NCBI RefSeq assembly: GCF_003048835.2
Contig: NZ_CP060705.1
Location: 1,860,001 to 1,924,000, forward strand
Origin: Campylobacter concisus
GTDB lineage: Bacteria > Campylobacterota > Campylobacteria > Campylobacterales > Campylobacteraceae
DNA: 64,000 bases
Direction: 5' to 3'
In this document: in pieces, positions 48,901 to 57,400 of the stretch
How positions within the stretch are numbered: the first letter of the stretch is position 1
Layout: every line of letters starts with the position of its first letter
Notes under the pieces: generated by a model
The model's database searches: none
What the model was told of the DNA's origin: nothing
The model's input: the letters and a program-made list of their open reading frames with translations, nothing else
Translations under genes and position numbers: made by a program

Positions 48901-50589
48901 TGTTGTTTTACCAGCATCTTTGTCACCAGCTTTGTTTTCATCATCAGAAATTTTGCCATCTTTGTTTGTATCTTCTGGGAATTTAATTTCTGGGTTGCTT
49001 GGTTTTCTACTAAATTCGCTATCAAGTGAAAGGCTAGCTTTTGATGAGTCACTAACATTGCCAGCTTCATCAGCAAATCTATACTCTGGAGTCTCATATT
49101 TTCCATCTTTTAGTTTGTTGATACCAACGTTAAATGTAGCTTCAAATCTACCATCTTTGATCATCTCGTCAGTAATCTCAACAAATTTAACCCAATTACC
49201 TTTGCCATCGATTGATTGGATCACATCGCCAGCTTTTACGCTACCATCTGTTGGGATGTCGATAACCCAGTGAGCTTTGCCATCTTTTATAGCAGCTACT
49301 TCAGCTACACTTAAAACACCGTCATTGTTTGTATCTTCTACAAATCTAACTTTTGGATTGCCTATTGTTGTATCAACATCTACGCTTGCTTCTACAGATT
49401 TAGCGCTATGTCCTAGTTTATCAGTCGCTTCTACGACAAATTTATGCTCGCCGTCGCCAAGTTTAGTTCTTGGTGTAAATTCCCAGCTACCATCAAGACC
49501 AGCTTTTGTAGTACCTGCTATCTTACCATCAACAAATACTTTTATATCTGCACCAGCTTCAGCGCTACCTTTTAGTGTTGGGGTATTGTCGTTTGTAACT
49601 TTACCTTTAACATCGCCATTTTCTACGCCACCAGCTACATTATCAACGATCTCTTTGATCTCTGGTATGTTAGTTGCAGTATCAACTGTTAAGCTTACAA
49701 CGTTTGAGTTTTGAACTGGGTTTTTGACATAGTCTTGCATACTAGCTTCAACAGTATAGTCACCATCATTTAGTGGTTTATCTACTGTGATAGACCAGTC
49801 GCCAAGGCTATCTTCTACATAAACTTCGCCACTCCATACTACCTTGCCACTGCTATCTTTTACGCTAACAGTTACAGTTGAATAAGGCTCTGCAAAGCCG
49901 TTTATAGTTGGAGTATTGTCTTTTGTAGCACCTTCGTAAGCACCATTTAGAGCGTCATCACCGTTGTCATCTGTTACGCTAGTGATTACTACTTTGCCTG
50001 GATTAGTATCTACTTTTATAGTTTCAATATCTGAAGTGTTTTTATTGCCTATCTTATCAGTTGCCTCTACATAGAATGTATGATCGCCATCGCTAAGTTT
50101 AGTTCTTGGTGTAAATTCCCAGCTACCATCAAGACCAGCTTTTGTAGTACCTGCTATCTTACCATCAACAAATACTTTTATATCTGCACCAGCTTCAGCG
50201 CTACCTTTTAGTGTTGGAGTGTTGTCATTAGTCCAATTATTTTTAGAGCTTATATCGCCTGTATCACCTTCAACATCATCAATGATCTCTTTAATGACTG
50301 GTTTGTCAGTTGCGTTGTCTATTGTAAGATTTACAACGTTTGAGTTTTGAACTGGGTTTTTGACATAGTCTTGCATACTAGCTTCAACAGTATAGTCGCC
50401 ATCATTTAATGCTACTGGTACGTCAATATGCCAATCACCAAGGCTATCTTCTATATATACTTCATCGCTCCATACTACTTTACCGCTACTATCTTTTACG
50501 CTAACAGTTACAGTTGCGTACTGCTCGCCTGTACCCCAAATAGTTGGAGTATTGTCTTTCATAGCACCTTCATAAGAGCCATTTAGCAC
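42910..50589 (-). CDS. Giant Ig-like repeat surface protein, C-terminal part (broken gene)
   Basis: 2559 residues are readable from 50589, but this is an internal GTG of a longer gene; see the next entry. The body is many bacterial Ig-like repeats of about 90-100 residues, each with TNDNTPTLKG and GSWEFTP near the start and centre and ATDKAGN near the end. Interdomain segments hold DxNxDG calcium-type loops (for example DTNNDGVLS). The last 350 residues change to GxGNDxV repeats, then a C-terminal region (KGDVVDL, YTTYTNNTVTIQI) ending IHVI. That end suits type 1 secretion. Confidence 0.85.
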   Translation of the reverse strand: MLNGSYEGAMKDNTPTIWGTGEQYATVTVSVKDSSGKVVWSDEVYIEDSLGDWHIDVPVALNDGDYTVEASMQDYVKNPVQNSNVVNLTIDNATDKPVIKEIIDDVEGDTGDISSKNNWTNDNTPTLKGSAEAGADIKVFVDGKIAGTTKAGLDGSWEFTPRTKLSDGDHTFYVEATDKIGNKNTSDIETIKVDTNPGKVVITSVTDDNGDDALNGAYEGATKDNTPTINGFAEPYSTVTVSVKDSSGKVVWSGEVYVEDSLGDWSITVDKPLNDGDYTVEASMQDYVKNPVQNSNVVSLTVDTATNIPEIKEIVDNVAGGVENGDVKGKVTNDNTPTLKGSAEAGADIKVFVDGKIAGTTKAGLDGSWEFTPRTKLGDGEHKFVVEATDKLGHSAKSVEASVDVDTTIGNPKVRFVEDTNNDGVLSVAEVAAIKDGKAHWVIDIPTDGSVKAGDVIQSIDGKGNWVKFVEITDEMIKDGRFEATFNVGINKLKDGKYETPEYRFADEAGNVSDSSKASLSLDSEFSRKPSNPEIKFPEDTNKDGKISDDENKAGDKDAGKTTVEVTIPKDGSVKPGDKVVVTDDNGKKTEKPINQDDIDKGKIDIPVDLNPGKDNNVTAEIINPNNPNNPGKDSKVIGEASSTVKVTIDEIIDDVTGGVVNGDVKNGLTNDNLPTFKGSAAPGATVEIYESFYTTTEKTLVGKTVADANGKWSFTPTEAMGDGEHYFEAVATDKVGNKSTSDRVSLDVDTFADAPVIDAVNDNVDSQTGNVLDVKTKVALTNDSTPTLEGYAEPDSVITIYEISELNGDKTAIGTVTADNHGGWKFELPELGDGEYKYTTRAQDKAGNISDFSEVVVVNADLIAPSEPTITFVEDVNPKDGKLNKAENSKDGDSASTKAQISVPGDAEENDVIHYTVNGEEKTHTITYNDRVTGYVEIKVPVVDGKASSVTAKIVDQAGNASKEVSGSVDSDFTAPNVKITGIIDNVEGGVYKGNVAGTNTNDNKPTIKGTADANQEVILYDNNKEFGRATADKDGNWEFKPSDYKEPLADLVGRVHVIKAVVTDAAGNTSEATSALEVDTTIGAPKVSIKEDADHNGVLSVEEAKNLKDSKIHWEVEIPKDGTVSAGDVLQVLGKDGKWKIEKVLSNDDLGKSFEYEATLSGKHFESPSYRIVDLVGNQSTAIHANVQLDSEFSRKPSNPEIKFPEDTNKDGKISDDENKANDNDAGKTTVEVTIPKDGSVKPGDKVVVTDDNGKKTEKPINQDDIDKGKIDIPVDLNPGKDNNVTAEIINPNNPNNPGKDSKVIGEDSENTKAPEAPVITEVIDDQRGGKFNEDVKGGLTNDSTPTFKGTAKPGTTITLKNGNDVIADNIPVKTDGSWEFTIKTPLAQGDYSITATAKNAAGKVSAPSDAATIKIDLHSDEPVITEIIDNVAGGVVNGDVKGGLTNDNTPTLKGTAEPFATVEIKIDGRGSYRFENGEVISNWTAVADKDGNWEFTTPKLSDGHHNFEAQATDVAGNNSQPSALVSIDVDTHIDAPVITAVKDNWWGGVENDGNVLGVNDGFTNDTTPTFKGKAEAGSTIVLKNGNDIIAEKVVVDSDGNWEFTPKSPLAEGKYNVVAIATDKAGNVSDPSNVATVNVDISTTKPVITEIIDDVAGGVVGNVKNALTNDNLPTLKGTAEAFSTVKIMVDDKLVFKDGKEVTVTADKDGNWEYTFEANLNWGGKVHAALEDGAHTLKVQTTDRAGNRSAVSEWSSVDVDTTIGVPTVKITTDINSDKKIDITDASALKDGKLKWVIDIPENTVKAGDRVQILGSDAQTWTDIFKVTAQDIAKGFIERDEFSIDMPKSRGFQTPSYRLVDDAGNVSEGSMDAVKIVGFAPKAPTIIAVLDNEYGIDPKDPISINAGDTTGNVLEGVIAITNDNTPTLMGKAEAGTTITLKNGNTIIADNIPVDANGSWHYEPKENSPWADGDYEIKAIAKNVFGKESEPSSLITVTVDTTKPEVTLNSIEDNVKTNDVVDFTGNVKDKFTNDNTPVLKGTAEAGSTIIIKYGEHHENVVTTKADENGSWNYKITNPLSDGEHIVSYQAVDKAGNTSPECVANVTVDTKIVDLRIDYLGDKNHDGKYSWSDNISNENNVIYCCARFSKEAVDQGLIKVGDKLYYEVHSNVGAWNKGVVKEPVTITELDLKRGYVDLTSVANITYPSKELIPFGKTANGFNLSAKAYLVDEAGNMGKQASEDLVFDFSDKPADPVKNIKINAEAIYGDNDTGLLLEGHGPVLKASTELQPQINGNDNYEIDVKTITHKSEFTLGSGDDVVNIHKSGNGWGWINMDSKIDLGDGNNRLTVAADLDHSTVISGKGDDYIEIKDDVANGAKIITGAGNDTVIVGDTVANTIFTKVGISTGDGNDSVTIKGNAIDKAKIDLGNGDDTLTIKAAHVIGGVDDKGALDGGKGYDKLIISSPEDTIDLKHVSYHAKNFEELDISGAKNTTLKVGIKDVLDMTDDKHTLKITGDKGDVVDLKEDVKGNGWHQGASEDGYTTYTNNTVTIQIKDEIHVI

Positions 50590-52171
50590 GTCATCACCAT
50601 TGTCATCTGTTATTCTAGTGATTACTACTTGACCTGGATTAGTATCTACTTTTATCCAAGAAATTTCTGAGTTCTCGCTTACGTTGCCAGCTTCATCTGT
50701 TGCGATAGCATGTGATCTTGGTCAGTTGCTAGTTGCATCTCCCCTCTTTTCATTCTTACCTCTGCTTTCTACCATCTACATAGACATCAACGGTTGCACC
50801 AGCCTCAGCACTACCTTTTAATGTTGGGGTATTGTCATTTGTCCAGCCAATTCTTTCGTTTTTCACGTTGCCTGTATCCCCTTCTACATTATCTATAATT
50901 TCATTAATTACTGGTTTAGAAGTATGAAGATCTATTGTTACAGTAGCTACATTTGATGCATTGCTTACATTGCCAGCTTTATCTGTTGCAGTTGCTGTTA
51001 TGCTGTATTCACCTTCAGCAAGTGAGCTCTTTGGTGTAAATTCCCATGATCCATCAGCTTTTACAGGGATGTTTTCAGCGATGATATCATTGCCATTTTT
51101 AAGAGTTATGGTTGAGCCAGCCTCAGCTGTACCTTTAAATGTAGGAGTGCTATCGTTTGTAGTACCACCTTTAACGTCTTCATTAAATTTACCACCCTTA
51201 ACATCATCTATTACTTCTGTGATAACTGGAGCTTCTGGAGCTTTAGTATTCTCGCTATCTTCACCTATCACCTTGCTATCCTTGCCTGGGTTATTAGGGT
51301 TATTTGGATTGATGATCTCTGCTGTTACATTGTTATCTTTACCTGGGTTTAGATCAACTGGGATATCAATCTTACCTTTATCGATATCATCTTGGTTGAT
51401 TGGTTTTTCAGTCTTTTTACCATTGTCATCAGTAACTACTACTTTATCACCTGGTTTTACTGAACCATCTTTTGGTATAGTAACTTCTACTGTTGTTTTA
51501 CCAGCATCTTTGTCACCAGCTTTGTTTTCATCATCAGAAATTTTGCCATCTTTGTTTGTATCTTCTGGGAATTTAATTTCTGGGTTGCTTGGTTTTCTAC
51601 TAAATTCGCTATCAAGTGAAAGGCTAGCTTTTGATGAGTCACTAACATTGCCAGCTTCATCAGCAAATCTATACTCTGGAGTCTCATATTTTCCATCTTT
51701 TAGTTTGTTGATACCAACGTTAAATGTAGCTTCAAATCTACCATCTTTGATCATCTCGTCAGTAATCTCAACAAATTTAACCCAATTACCTTTGCCATCG
51801 ATTGATTGGATCACATCGCCAGCTTTTACGCTACCATCTGTTGGGATGTCGATAACCCAGTGAGCTTTGCCATCTTTTATAGCAGCTACTTCAGCTACAC
51901 TTAAAACACCGTCATTGTTTGTATCTTCTACAAATCTAACTTTTGGATTGCCTATTGTTGTATCAACATCTACGCTTGCTTCTACAGATTTAGCGCTATG
52001 TCCTAGTTTATCAGTCGCTTCTACGACAAATTTATGCTCGCCGTCGCCAAGTTTAGTTCTTGGTGTAAATTCCCAGCTACCATCAAGACCAGCTTTTGTA
52101 GTACCTGCTATCTTACCATCAACAAATACTTTTATATCTGCACCAGCTTCAGCGCTACCTTTTAGTGTTGG
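48672..52171 (-). repeat. 910-bp direct repeat in the giant gene
   Basis: 48672-49581 and 51262-52171 appear identical along their whole length (offset 2590). They code for the NPEIKFPED block and the next Ig-like domains. The match stops abruptly at both ends, as expected after recombination or a mis-join. Confidence 0.8.
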
Positions 52172-53568
52172 AGTGTTGTCATTAGTCCAATTATTTTTAG
52201 AGCTTATATCGCCTGTATCACCTTCAACATCATCAATGATCTCTTTAATGACTGGTTTGTCAGTTGCGTTGTCTATTGTAAGATTTACAACGTTTGAGTT
52301 TTGAACTGGGTTTTTGACATAGTCTTGCATACTAGCTTCAACAGTATAGTCGCCATCATTTAATGCTACTGGTACGTCAATATGCCAATCACCAAGGCTA
52401 TCTTCTATATATACTTCATCGCTCCATACTACTTTACCGCTACTATCTTTTACGCTAACAGTTACAGTTGCGTACTGCTCGCCTGTACCCCAAATAGTTG
52501 GAGTATTGTCTTTCATAGCACCTTCATAAGAGCCATTTAGCACGTCATCACCATTGTCATCTGTTATTCTAGTGATTACTACTTGACCTGGATTAGTATC
52601 TACTTTTATCCAAGAAATTTCTGAGTTCTCGCTTACGTTGCCAGCTTCATCTGTTGCGATAGCATAGAATGAGTGCTTGCCGTCGCTTAGTTTGCTAGTT
52701 GCATACTCCCACTCACCTTTTTCATTAGCTTTTACGCTACCTGCTTTTCTACCATCTACATAGACATCAACGGTTGCACCAGCCTCAGCACTACCTTTTA
52801 ATGTTGGGGTATTGTCATTTGTCCAGCCAATTCTTTCGTTTTTCACGTTGCCTGTATCCCCTTCTACATTATCTATAATTTCATTAATTACTGGTTTAGA
52901 AGTATGAAGATCTATTGTTACAGTAGCTACATTTGATGCATTGCTTACATTGCCAGCTTTATCTGTTGCAGTTGCTGTTATGCTGTATTCACCTTCAGCA
53001 AGTGAGCTCTTTGGTGTAAATTCCCATGATCCATCAGCTTTTACAGGGATGTTTTCAGCGATGATATCATTGCCATTTTTAAGAGTTATGGTTGAGCCAG
53101 CCTCAGCTGTACCTTTAAATGTAGGAGTGCTATCGTTTGTAGTACCACCTTTAACGTCTTCATTAAATTTACCACCCTTAACATCATCTATTACTTCTGT
53201 GATAACTGGAGCTTCTGGAGCTTTAGTATTCTCGCTATCTTCACCTATCACCTTGCTATCCTTGCCTGGGTTGTTAGGGTTATTTGGATTGATGATCTCT
53301 GCTGTTACATTGTTATCTTTACCTGGGTTTAGATCAACTGGGATATCAATCTTACCTTTATCGATGTCATCTTGGTTGATTGGTTTTTCAGTCTTTTTGC
53401 CATTGTCATCAGTAACTACTACTTTATCACCTGGTTTTACTGAACCATCTTTTGGTATAGTAACTTCTACTGTTGTTTTACCAGCATCATTGTCATTAGC
53501 TTTGTTTTCATCATCAGAAATTTTGCCATCTTTGTTTGTATCTTCTGGGAATTTAATTTCTGGGTTGC
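50096..53568 (-). repeat. About 1.5-kb direct repeat with 1,980-bp period
   Basis: 50768-51588 matches 52748-53568 (offset 1980) with only a few differences near the 53.2-53.5 kb end. 50096-50711 matches 52050-52665 at offset 1954. The 26-base difference between offsets is the deficit in the corrupted segment. A period of 1980 bases is 660 codons, so repeat gain or loss keeps the frame. Confidence 0.8.
50712..50767 (-). other. Corrupted 56-bp segment that splits the giant gene
   Basis: In the sister copy the same anchors (GATAGCAT and TCTACCATCT) enclose 82 bases at 52666-52747; here they enclose 56. The two are alike only in scattered fragments such as TTGCTAGTTGCAT, while the flanks on both sides match almost perfectly. 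The loss of 26 bases produces the stop after ...VDVYVDGRKQR. This looks like a low-quality join in a repeat, not natural divergence. Confidence 0.8.
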
Positions 53569-54115
53569 TTGGTTTTCTGGTGGTTTCTGGATTGATAGTA
53601 TTACCAGCGCCTGCTGTATCGTCATCACTGCCGCCACGACCACTATCTAAACCGCCGCTTTTGCCCTCAGCTGGACCTGCAAAAGATGCAGCGCCTAAAG
53701 GATTGATCGCACTAGTGCTAGCACTTATATTTGAGTAGTGTCCACCTTGTTCAAAACTAGCACTGCCAAGGCTAACGCCATCACCAGCACGACCGCCGCT
53801 TGTACCGCCAGCTGCTGTTTCCTCTAAGTCGCCTAAATTTGCGCCATTTAATAAGGCTTTTTGAAGTGCTGCTACTTGTGAATCACCAGCAGTTGCCCTT
53901 GGATCGAGGCTTAGCGTATCTTCGCCGATCATTGATAGCTCTTTTCCATTATTTGTTGCTATCACAACCTTAGAATCAGCTGAAGTTGTTTTTACACTCT
54001 CACCTTCATACAGGCTATCGCCAACTTTTAGTACTCTTTGGTTACCACTTTTATCTACCGCGATAACCTCAGCAGAACCTGATATAGACTTAATTGTGCC
54101 TAGTTTCTTTGCCAT
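50756..54115 (-). CDS. Giant Ig-like repeat surface protein, N-terminal part with LapA-like retention module
   Basis: 1119 residues from ATG 54115 (AAAGGAATTAAC before it). Residues 1-95 are the retention module (KLGTIKSISGSAEVIAVDK, KVGDSLYEGE). T100-A101-A102-G103 is a LapG-type cleavage site, followed by a Gly-rich linker (GGTSGG) and Ig-like repeats. The frame ends at a TGA in the corrupted segment. With the 26 missing bases restored, it continues in frame into the C-terminal part, giving 3,743 residues. Likely role: an adhesin held on the cell surface after type 1 secretion. Confidence 0.88.
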   Translation of the reverse strand: MAKKLGTIKSISGSAEVIAVDKSGNQRVLKVGDSLYEGESVKTTSADSKVVIATNNGKELSMIGEDTLSLDPRATAGDSQVAALQKALLNGANLGDLEETAAGGTSGGRAGDGVSLGSASFEQGGHYSNISASTSAINPLGAASFAGPAEGKSGGLDSGRGGSDDDTAGAGNTINPETTRKPSNPEIKFPEDTNKDGKISDDENKANDNDAGKTTVEVTIPKDGSVKPGDKVVVTDDNGKKTEKPINQDDIDKGKIDIPVDLNPGKDNNVTAEIINPNNPNNPGKDSKVIGEDSENTKAPEAPVITEVIDDVKGGKFNEDVKGGTTNDSTPTFKGTAEAGSTITLKNGNDIIAENIPVKADGSWEFTPKSSLAEGEYSITATATDKAGNVSNASNVATVTIDLHTSKPVINEIIDNVEGDTGNVKNERIGWTNDNTPTLKGSAEAGATVDVYVDGRKAGSVKANEKGEWEYATSKLSDGKHSFYAIATDEAGNVSENSEISWIKVDTNPGQVVITRITDDNGDDVLNGSYEGAMKDNTPTIWGTGEQYATVTVSVKDSSGKVVWSDEVYIEDSLGDWHIDVPVALNDGDYTVEASMQDYVKNPVQNSNVVNLTIDNATDKPVIKEIIDDVEGDTGDISSKNNWTNDNTPTLKGSAEAGADIKVFVDGKIAGTTKAGLDGSWEFTPRTKLGDGEHKFVVEATDKLGHSAKSVEASVDVDTTIGNPKVRFVEDTNNDGVLSVAEVAAIKDGKAHWVIDIPTDGSVKAGDVIQSIDGKGNWVKFVEITDEMIKDGRFEATFNVGINKLKDGKYETPEYRFADEAGNVSDSSKASLSLDSEFSRKPSNPEIKFPEDTNKDGKISDDENKAGDKDAGKTTVEVTIPKDGSVKPGDKVVVTDDNGKKTEKPINQDDIDKGKIDIPVDLNPGKDNNVTAEIINPNNPNNPGKDSKVIGEDSENTKAPEAPVITEVIDDVKGGKFNEDVKGGTTNDSTPTFKGTAEAGSTITLKNGNDIIAENIPVKADGSWEFTPKSSLAEGEYSITATATDKAGNVSNASNVATVTIDLHTSKPVINEIIDNVEGDTGNVKNERIGWTNDNTPTLKGSAEAGATVDVYVDGRKQR

Positions 54116-54178
54116 GTTAATTCCTTTAGGGCTAAATTAATTTTGGCATTATTTTATAACTATTAGGAGAAATTGTAA

Positions 54179-54196
54179 ATTGTACCAAAGTACAAT
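54179..54196. promoter_or_regulatory. Palindromic operator candidate, copy 1
   Basis: ATTGTACCAAAGTACAAT has perfect seven-base inverted arms around four bases. The same arms and spacing occur upstream of the giant gene at 63822. It lies upstream of the presumed -10 and could bind a dimeric regulator. Confidence 0.6.
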
Positions 54197-54405
54197 ATAG
54201 TTACATTTCTTTATTATGTGTTACATTTATAGAATTTTTTGTAGTTATTAGGTGATATTTATATAACACTTATATAAAATTTAATTTTCGTGTAAGAATT
54301 GATTAATGATATTTTAAGTTATAAATGTTTTTATTTGATTGTACTAAATTTTAAAAAAATAACAGAATTTAATAAAAAAGATTTGTAAATTTATATAAAA
54401 AGAAA

Positions 54406-54428
54406 TTTAGACCCAAAAAGGGTCTAAA
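54406..54428 (-). terminator. Terminator of the double-module surface protein
   Basis: TTTAGACCC-AAAAA-GGGTCTAAA is a perfect nine-base-pair hairpin just after the stop codon; on the minus strand it is followed by TTTCTTTTTATA. Confidence 0.8.
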
Positions 54429-54430
54429 TT

Positions 54431-57400
54431 TTAAAGATCTACGTGGATATTTGCTTTTACATCGATATAAGCTGTAGTTGCATCGTAATGTGCCTCATAT
54501 CTTTCAAAGCCCTCTACTGCGTTAGCAGCAGATTTACTAAAGCCTTCAAGTTTTACTCCGCCACTTGCTTGAGTTATTTGAAGCAAATTATTACTATGTT
54601 CGTGTCCGACATCAAGCATATCAGCTATATCAAGAGCTTTTAGAGTGACCTTTTCATTGCTAGTAACCTTTAACTCTTCAAAGCTCTTAACCTTTGTAAA
54701 GTCTATCTGACCATCAACCAAAAGCGTATCGTGATCATAGCGACTTCTATTGTCTGAGTATCCACCAAGAATGCTAGTGCCACCCTCAAGCTTCATATCT
54801 TTAGATATAAAGACACTATCACTGCCATCCGATAGATCTATTTTAATATTAGTTAAGCTTCCAGATCTTAGCTCCAAATAATCTTTTGCATTTTCATGTC
54901 CACTCAAAATCCAGTTCGCATGGTGTTCAGCTGGCAAACCACTAGCTGATGCGTGAGTATCTTCAACTACCACATGCATTTCATTTATAAAAGCCATGAT
55001 ATCTACATCTTTTAGGGTAGATGACTTTAAATTTATATCTGTATGATAAGTATCTCCAAATGAAGGGACTCTACTGCCTCCATTTAGTTCTACGTTATCA
55101 AGGTTTGAGCTATCTATATTTATAGTACCTTTTGATGATCCTGCATAGATCGCACTTTTTTCTGCTGATGTTGTTGAGTTAATGTCGGTGTATTTGATAT
55201 TTATAACGTCTTCATCGCCTTTAATTAATTCATTACCAACCCATTGTATGGCACCATTAAACTTATTAGTATTAGTGCTTATGTCAATATCTGTCATTTT
55301 TACATGATCAGCTTTTGTACCTGTTATATTTAAGATATCGCTGTTAATGCCAAGATAGATGGTCTCTTTGTTAAAAACTCCACCATTTATATTTATGACA
55401 TCATTGCCAAAGCCTGTATTGATCTCAACTTTTTCGTGCGTTCCGCCATTTATATTTATAGTATCGTTTCCGTTATAGGTGTTGATAGTGACATTATTTA
55501 AATTTGAGCTCTTGATATCAATTTTATCTTTTCCAGTATTAGTTCCAATATCAAGCCAATTTAAATTTGAACTATTGATATTGACCTCATTGTCTCCGGA
55601 TATACCATATAATACTTCACCAAAATAGATCTTACTAGGTTTTTCTTCTTCTCCTTCTTCTCCTTTTTTATGACTTACAGTTGCATTGTTGAAATTTAAG
55701 ACATTATCTCCATTTTTAAAAAACTCTACATCAAAGCGTTTGTCGTTGTGAAATTCGCTATTTACAGTTGTTATATGGTCATTATCTATGATACCACCAT
55801 TATACGTATATTTAGCGTTATCTATACTAAATTCTAAGATGACACTCTCGCTGTAGTAGTGATTATTTTCAACGCCCTTATCTGCATCTTTAAATAACTT
55901 TTCTTTATCCCATTGATAATAAAATATTCCACTATCTTCATCTTCAGATAAAAGCTTGCCTTCATTTAGCTCTTTATCGTCTATTACATTTGCACGAACA
56001 ACTACTTTGTTGATATCGCCCGCTCTTAGACCTTTTATGACGCCACTACTATCTAGATCTATCCAGTTTTCATTATCGAGTGAGTACTGAATTTTATCGT
56101 AGTCTTTGCCGTAAGTCGCCTTGCCACTAAATTTAAGCTTCACATCGATTTTTTGATCCACATCAGCCTCTGCTACATCACCCCTTAGCTCAAATATTAA
56201 ATTGTTATGTTCCCACATATTCGTTATTTCAGGGTCTTCGATATTAAAGCCTTGTCTGCCATATATGCCTATGTTTTTTACATATTTTGAGTCATATTCA
56301 TGTATATATTCTGGCTCTGGATCAGGCGTTGGCTGTGGAGTTGGCTCAGGTTTTGGCTCAGGTTTAGGTTCTGGTTTTGGTTCTGGTTTTGGCTCTGGTT
56401 GTGGAGCTGGAGCTGGATTTACAGGCTCGACTGGCTCAATAGGAGTAGGCTCTGGCTTAGCATCAAGATCGACATTGATACCATCTTTTACATCTATATA
56501 GCCTTTCTCCGTATAAGATCTACCGTTATTTTGAAAACTAAAGTCGGCCTCATATCTTGTAAAGCCTTCTTTTAAACCTCTTCCATACTCTGAAAGCTTA
56601 AAGCCTGCTAGCTCTACCCCGCCAGCTGCCTCTGTGACTGTTAAGATATGTTTGCTATCACTATTTTTAATGTCAAGCATATCATATAGCTCTTCTAGTT
56701 TTAGGCTGACCTTCTCGTTGCCAGTCACTTGTAACTCTTCAAAGCTCTTAAATTTATTAAAATCAACATTGCCATCAATCACAAGCGTATCGGTCTCGTA
56801 GCTAGTGCCACCATTTATCGTAGTGTATCCATTAAGCTTCATAGCTTTTGAGACGACGACTTTATCTCCGCCGTTACCAAGATTAACAGTCATATCATTT
56901 AAAGTGCCTGATCTTAGCTCTAAAGTATCATCTGTATCTGCAAAATTCCACTTTGTAGCATTTTCTGGGAAGTTGCCATTTACCTTTGTATCTTCAACTA
57001 CTACGTGAGTTTTGTAGATAGTGTTGAGATTTACATCATCAAGAGTAGATGATTTTAAATTTAGATCGAAATTTAGTGGATTTCTATTTACGTCGGTACC
57101 TGTGTTGGTCTCTGTGCCTATGTTGATGCCCTTTAAAGTTGAGTTTTCAACATTTACGGTATTGTTTTTTGATTCGGCGATGATGTGGTTGGCTGAATTT
57201 TTGTATGTTGAGTCGATATCAGCGTATTTGATATTTATCTCGTCTCTCTCACCTGAGCCGGTTCTTAGGTACATATCTGTCATTTTTATATGATTATCTT
57301 TTGTACCATTTAAATTTAATACATCATTTCCGCTATCAAGCGTGAAGCCACTTTGATAAGGATCGGTGCCTATGTAAGTTCCGCCGTTTAAATTTACAGT

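Larger units (their letters stand above)
46664..53578 (-). repeat. Four copies of the EF-hand-like linker block
   Basis: A block of about 115 residues with FPEDTNKDGKISDDENK, VTIPKDGSVKPGDKVVV and NPNNPNNPGKDSKVIGE is found at about 46664-47009, 48672-49013, 51262-51603 and 53242-53578. Copies 2 and 3 (by position) look identical; the outer two share the variant NDNDAGK instead of GDKDAGK. Confidence 0.85.
54116..54430 (-). promoter_or_regulatory. Upstream region of the giant gene, with operator and neighbour's terminator
   Basis: A 315-base gap, about 80% A+T. On the minus strand TATAAA at 54153-54158 is a possible -10, 37 bases before the ATG. The 18-bp palindrome at 54179-54196 lies 20 bases further upstream. 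A lone ATTGTAC half-site is near 54339, and the terminator of the next gene lies at 54406-54428. Confidence 0.55.

Noticed and set aside
50961-51863. Long plus-strand frame opposite the Ig-like repeats
   Set aside because: It repeats whenever the minus-strand repeat does (also near 48557-49273 and 52941-53738), has a Ser/Leu/Pro bias from complementing Asp/Gly/Lys codons, and has no ribosome site. It is a shadow of the real gene.
54331-54350. ATTGTAC half-site as a further operator
   Set aside because: No second arm at the right distance; a seven-base match is expected by chance in AT-rich DNA.
56330-56460. CRISPR-like short direct repeats
   Set aside because: The repeats code for Pro-Glu-Lys units in frame and have no unique spacers of even length.
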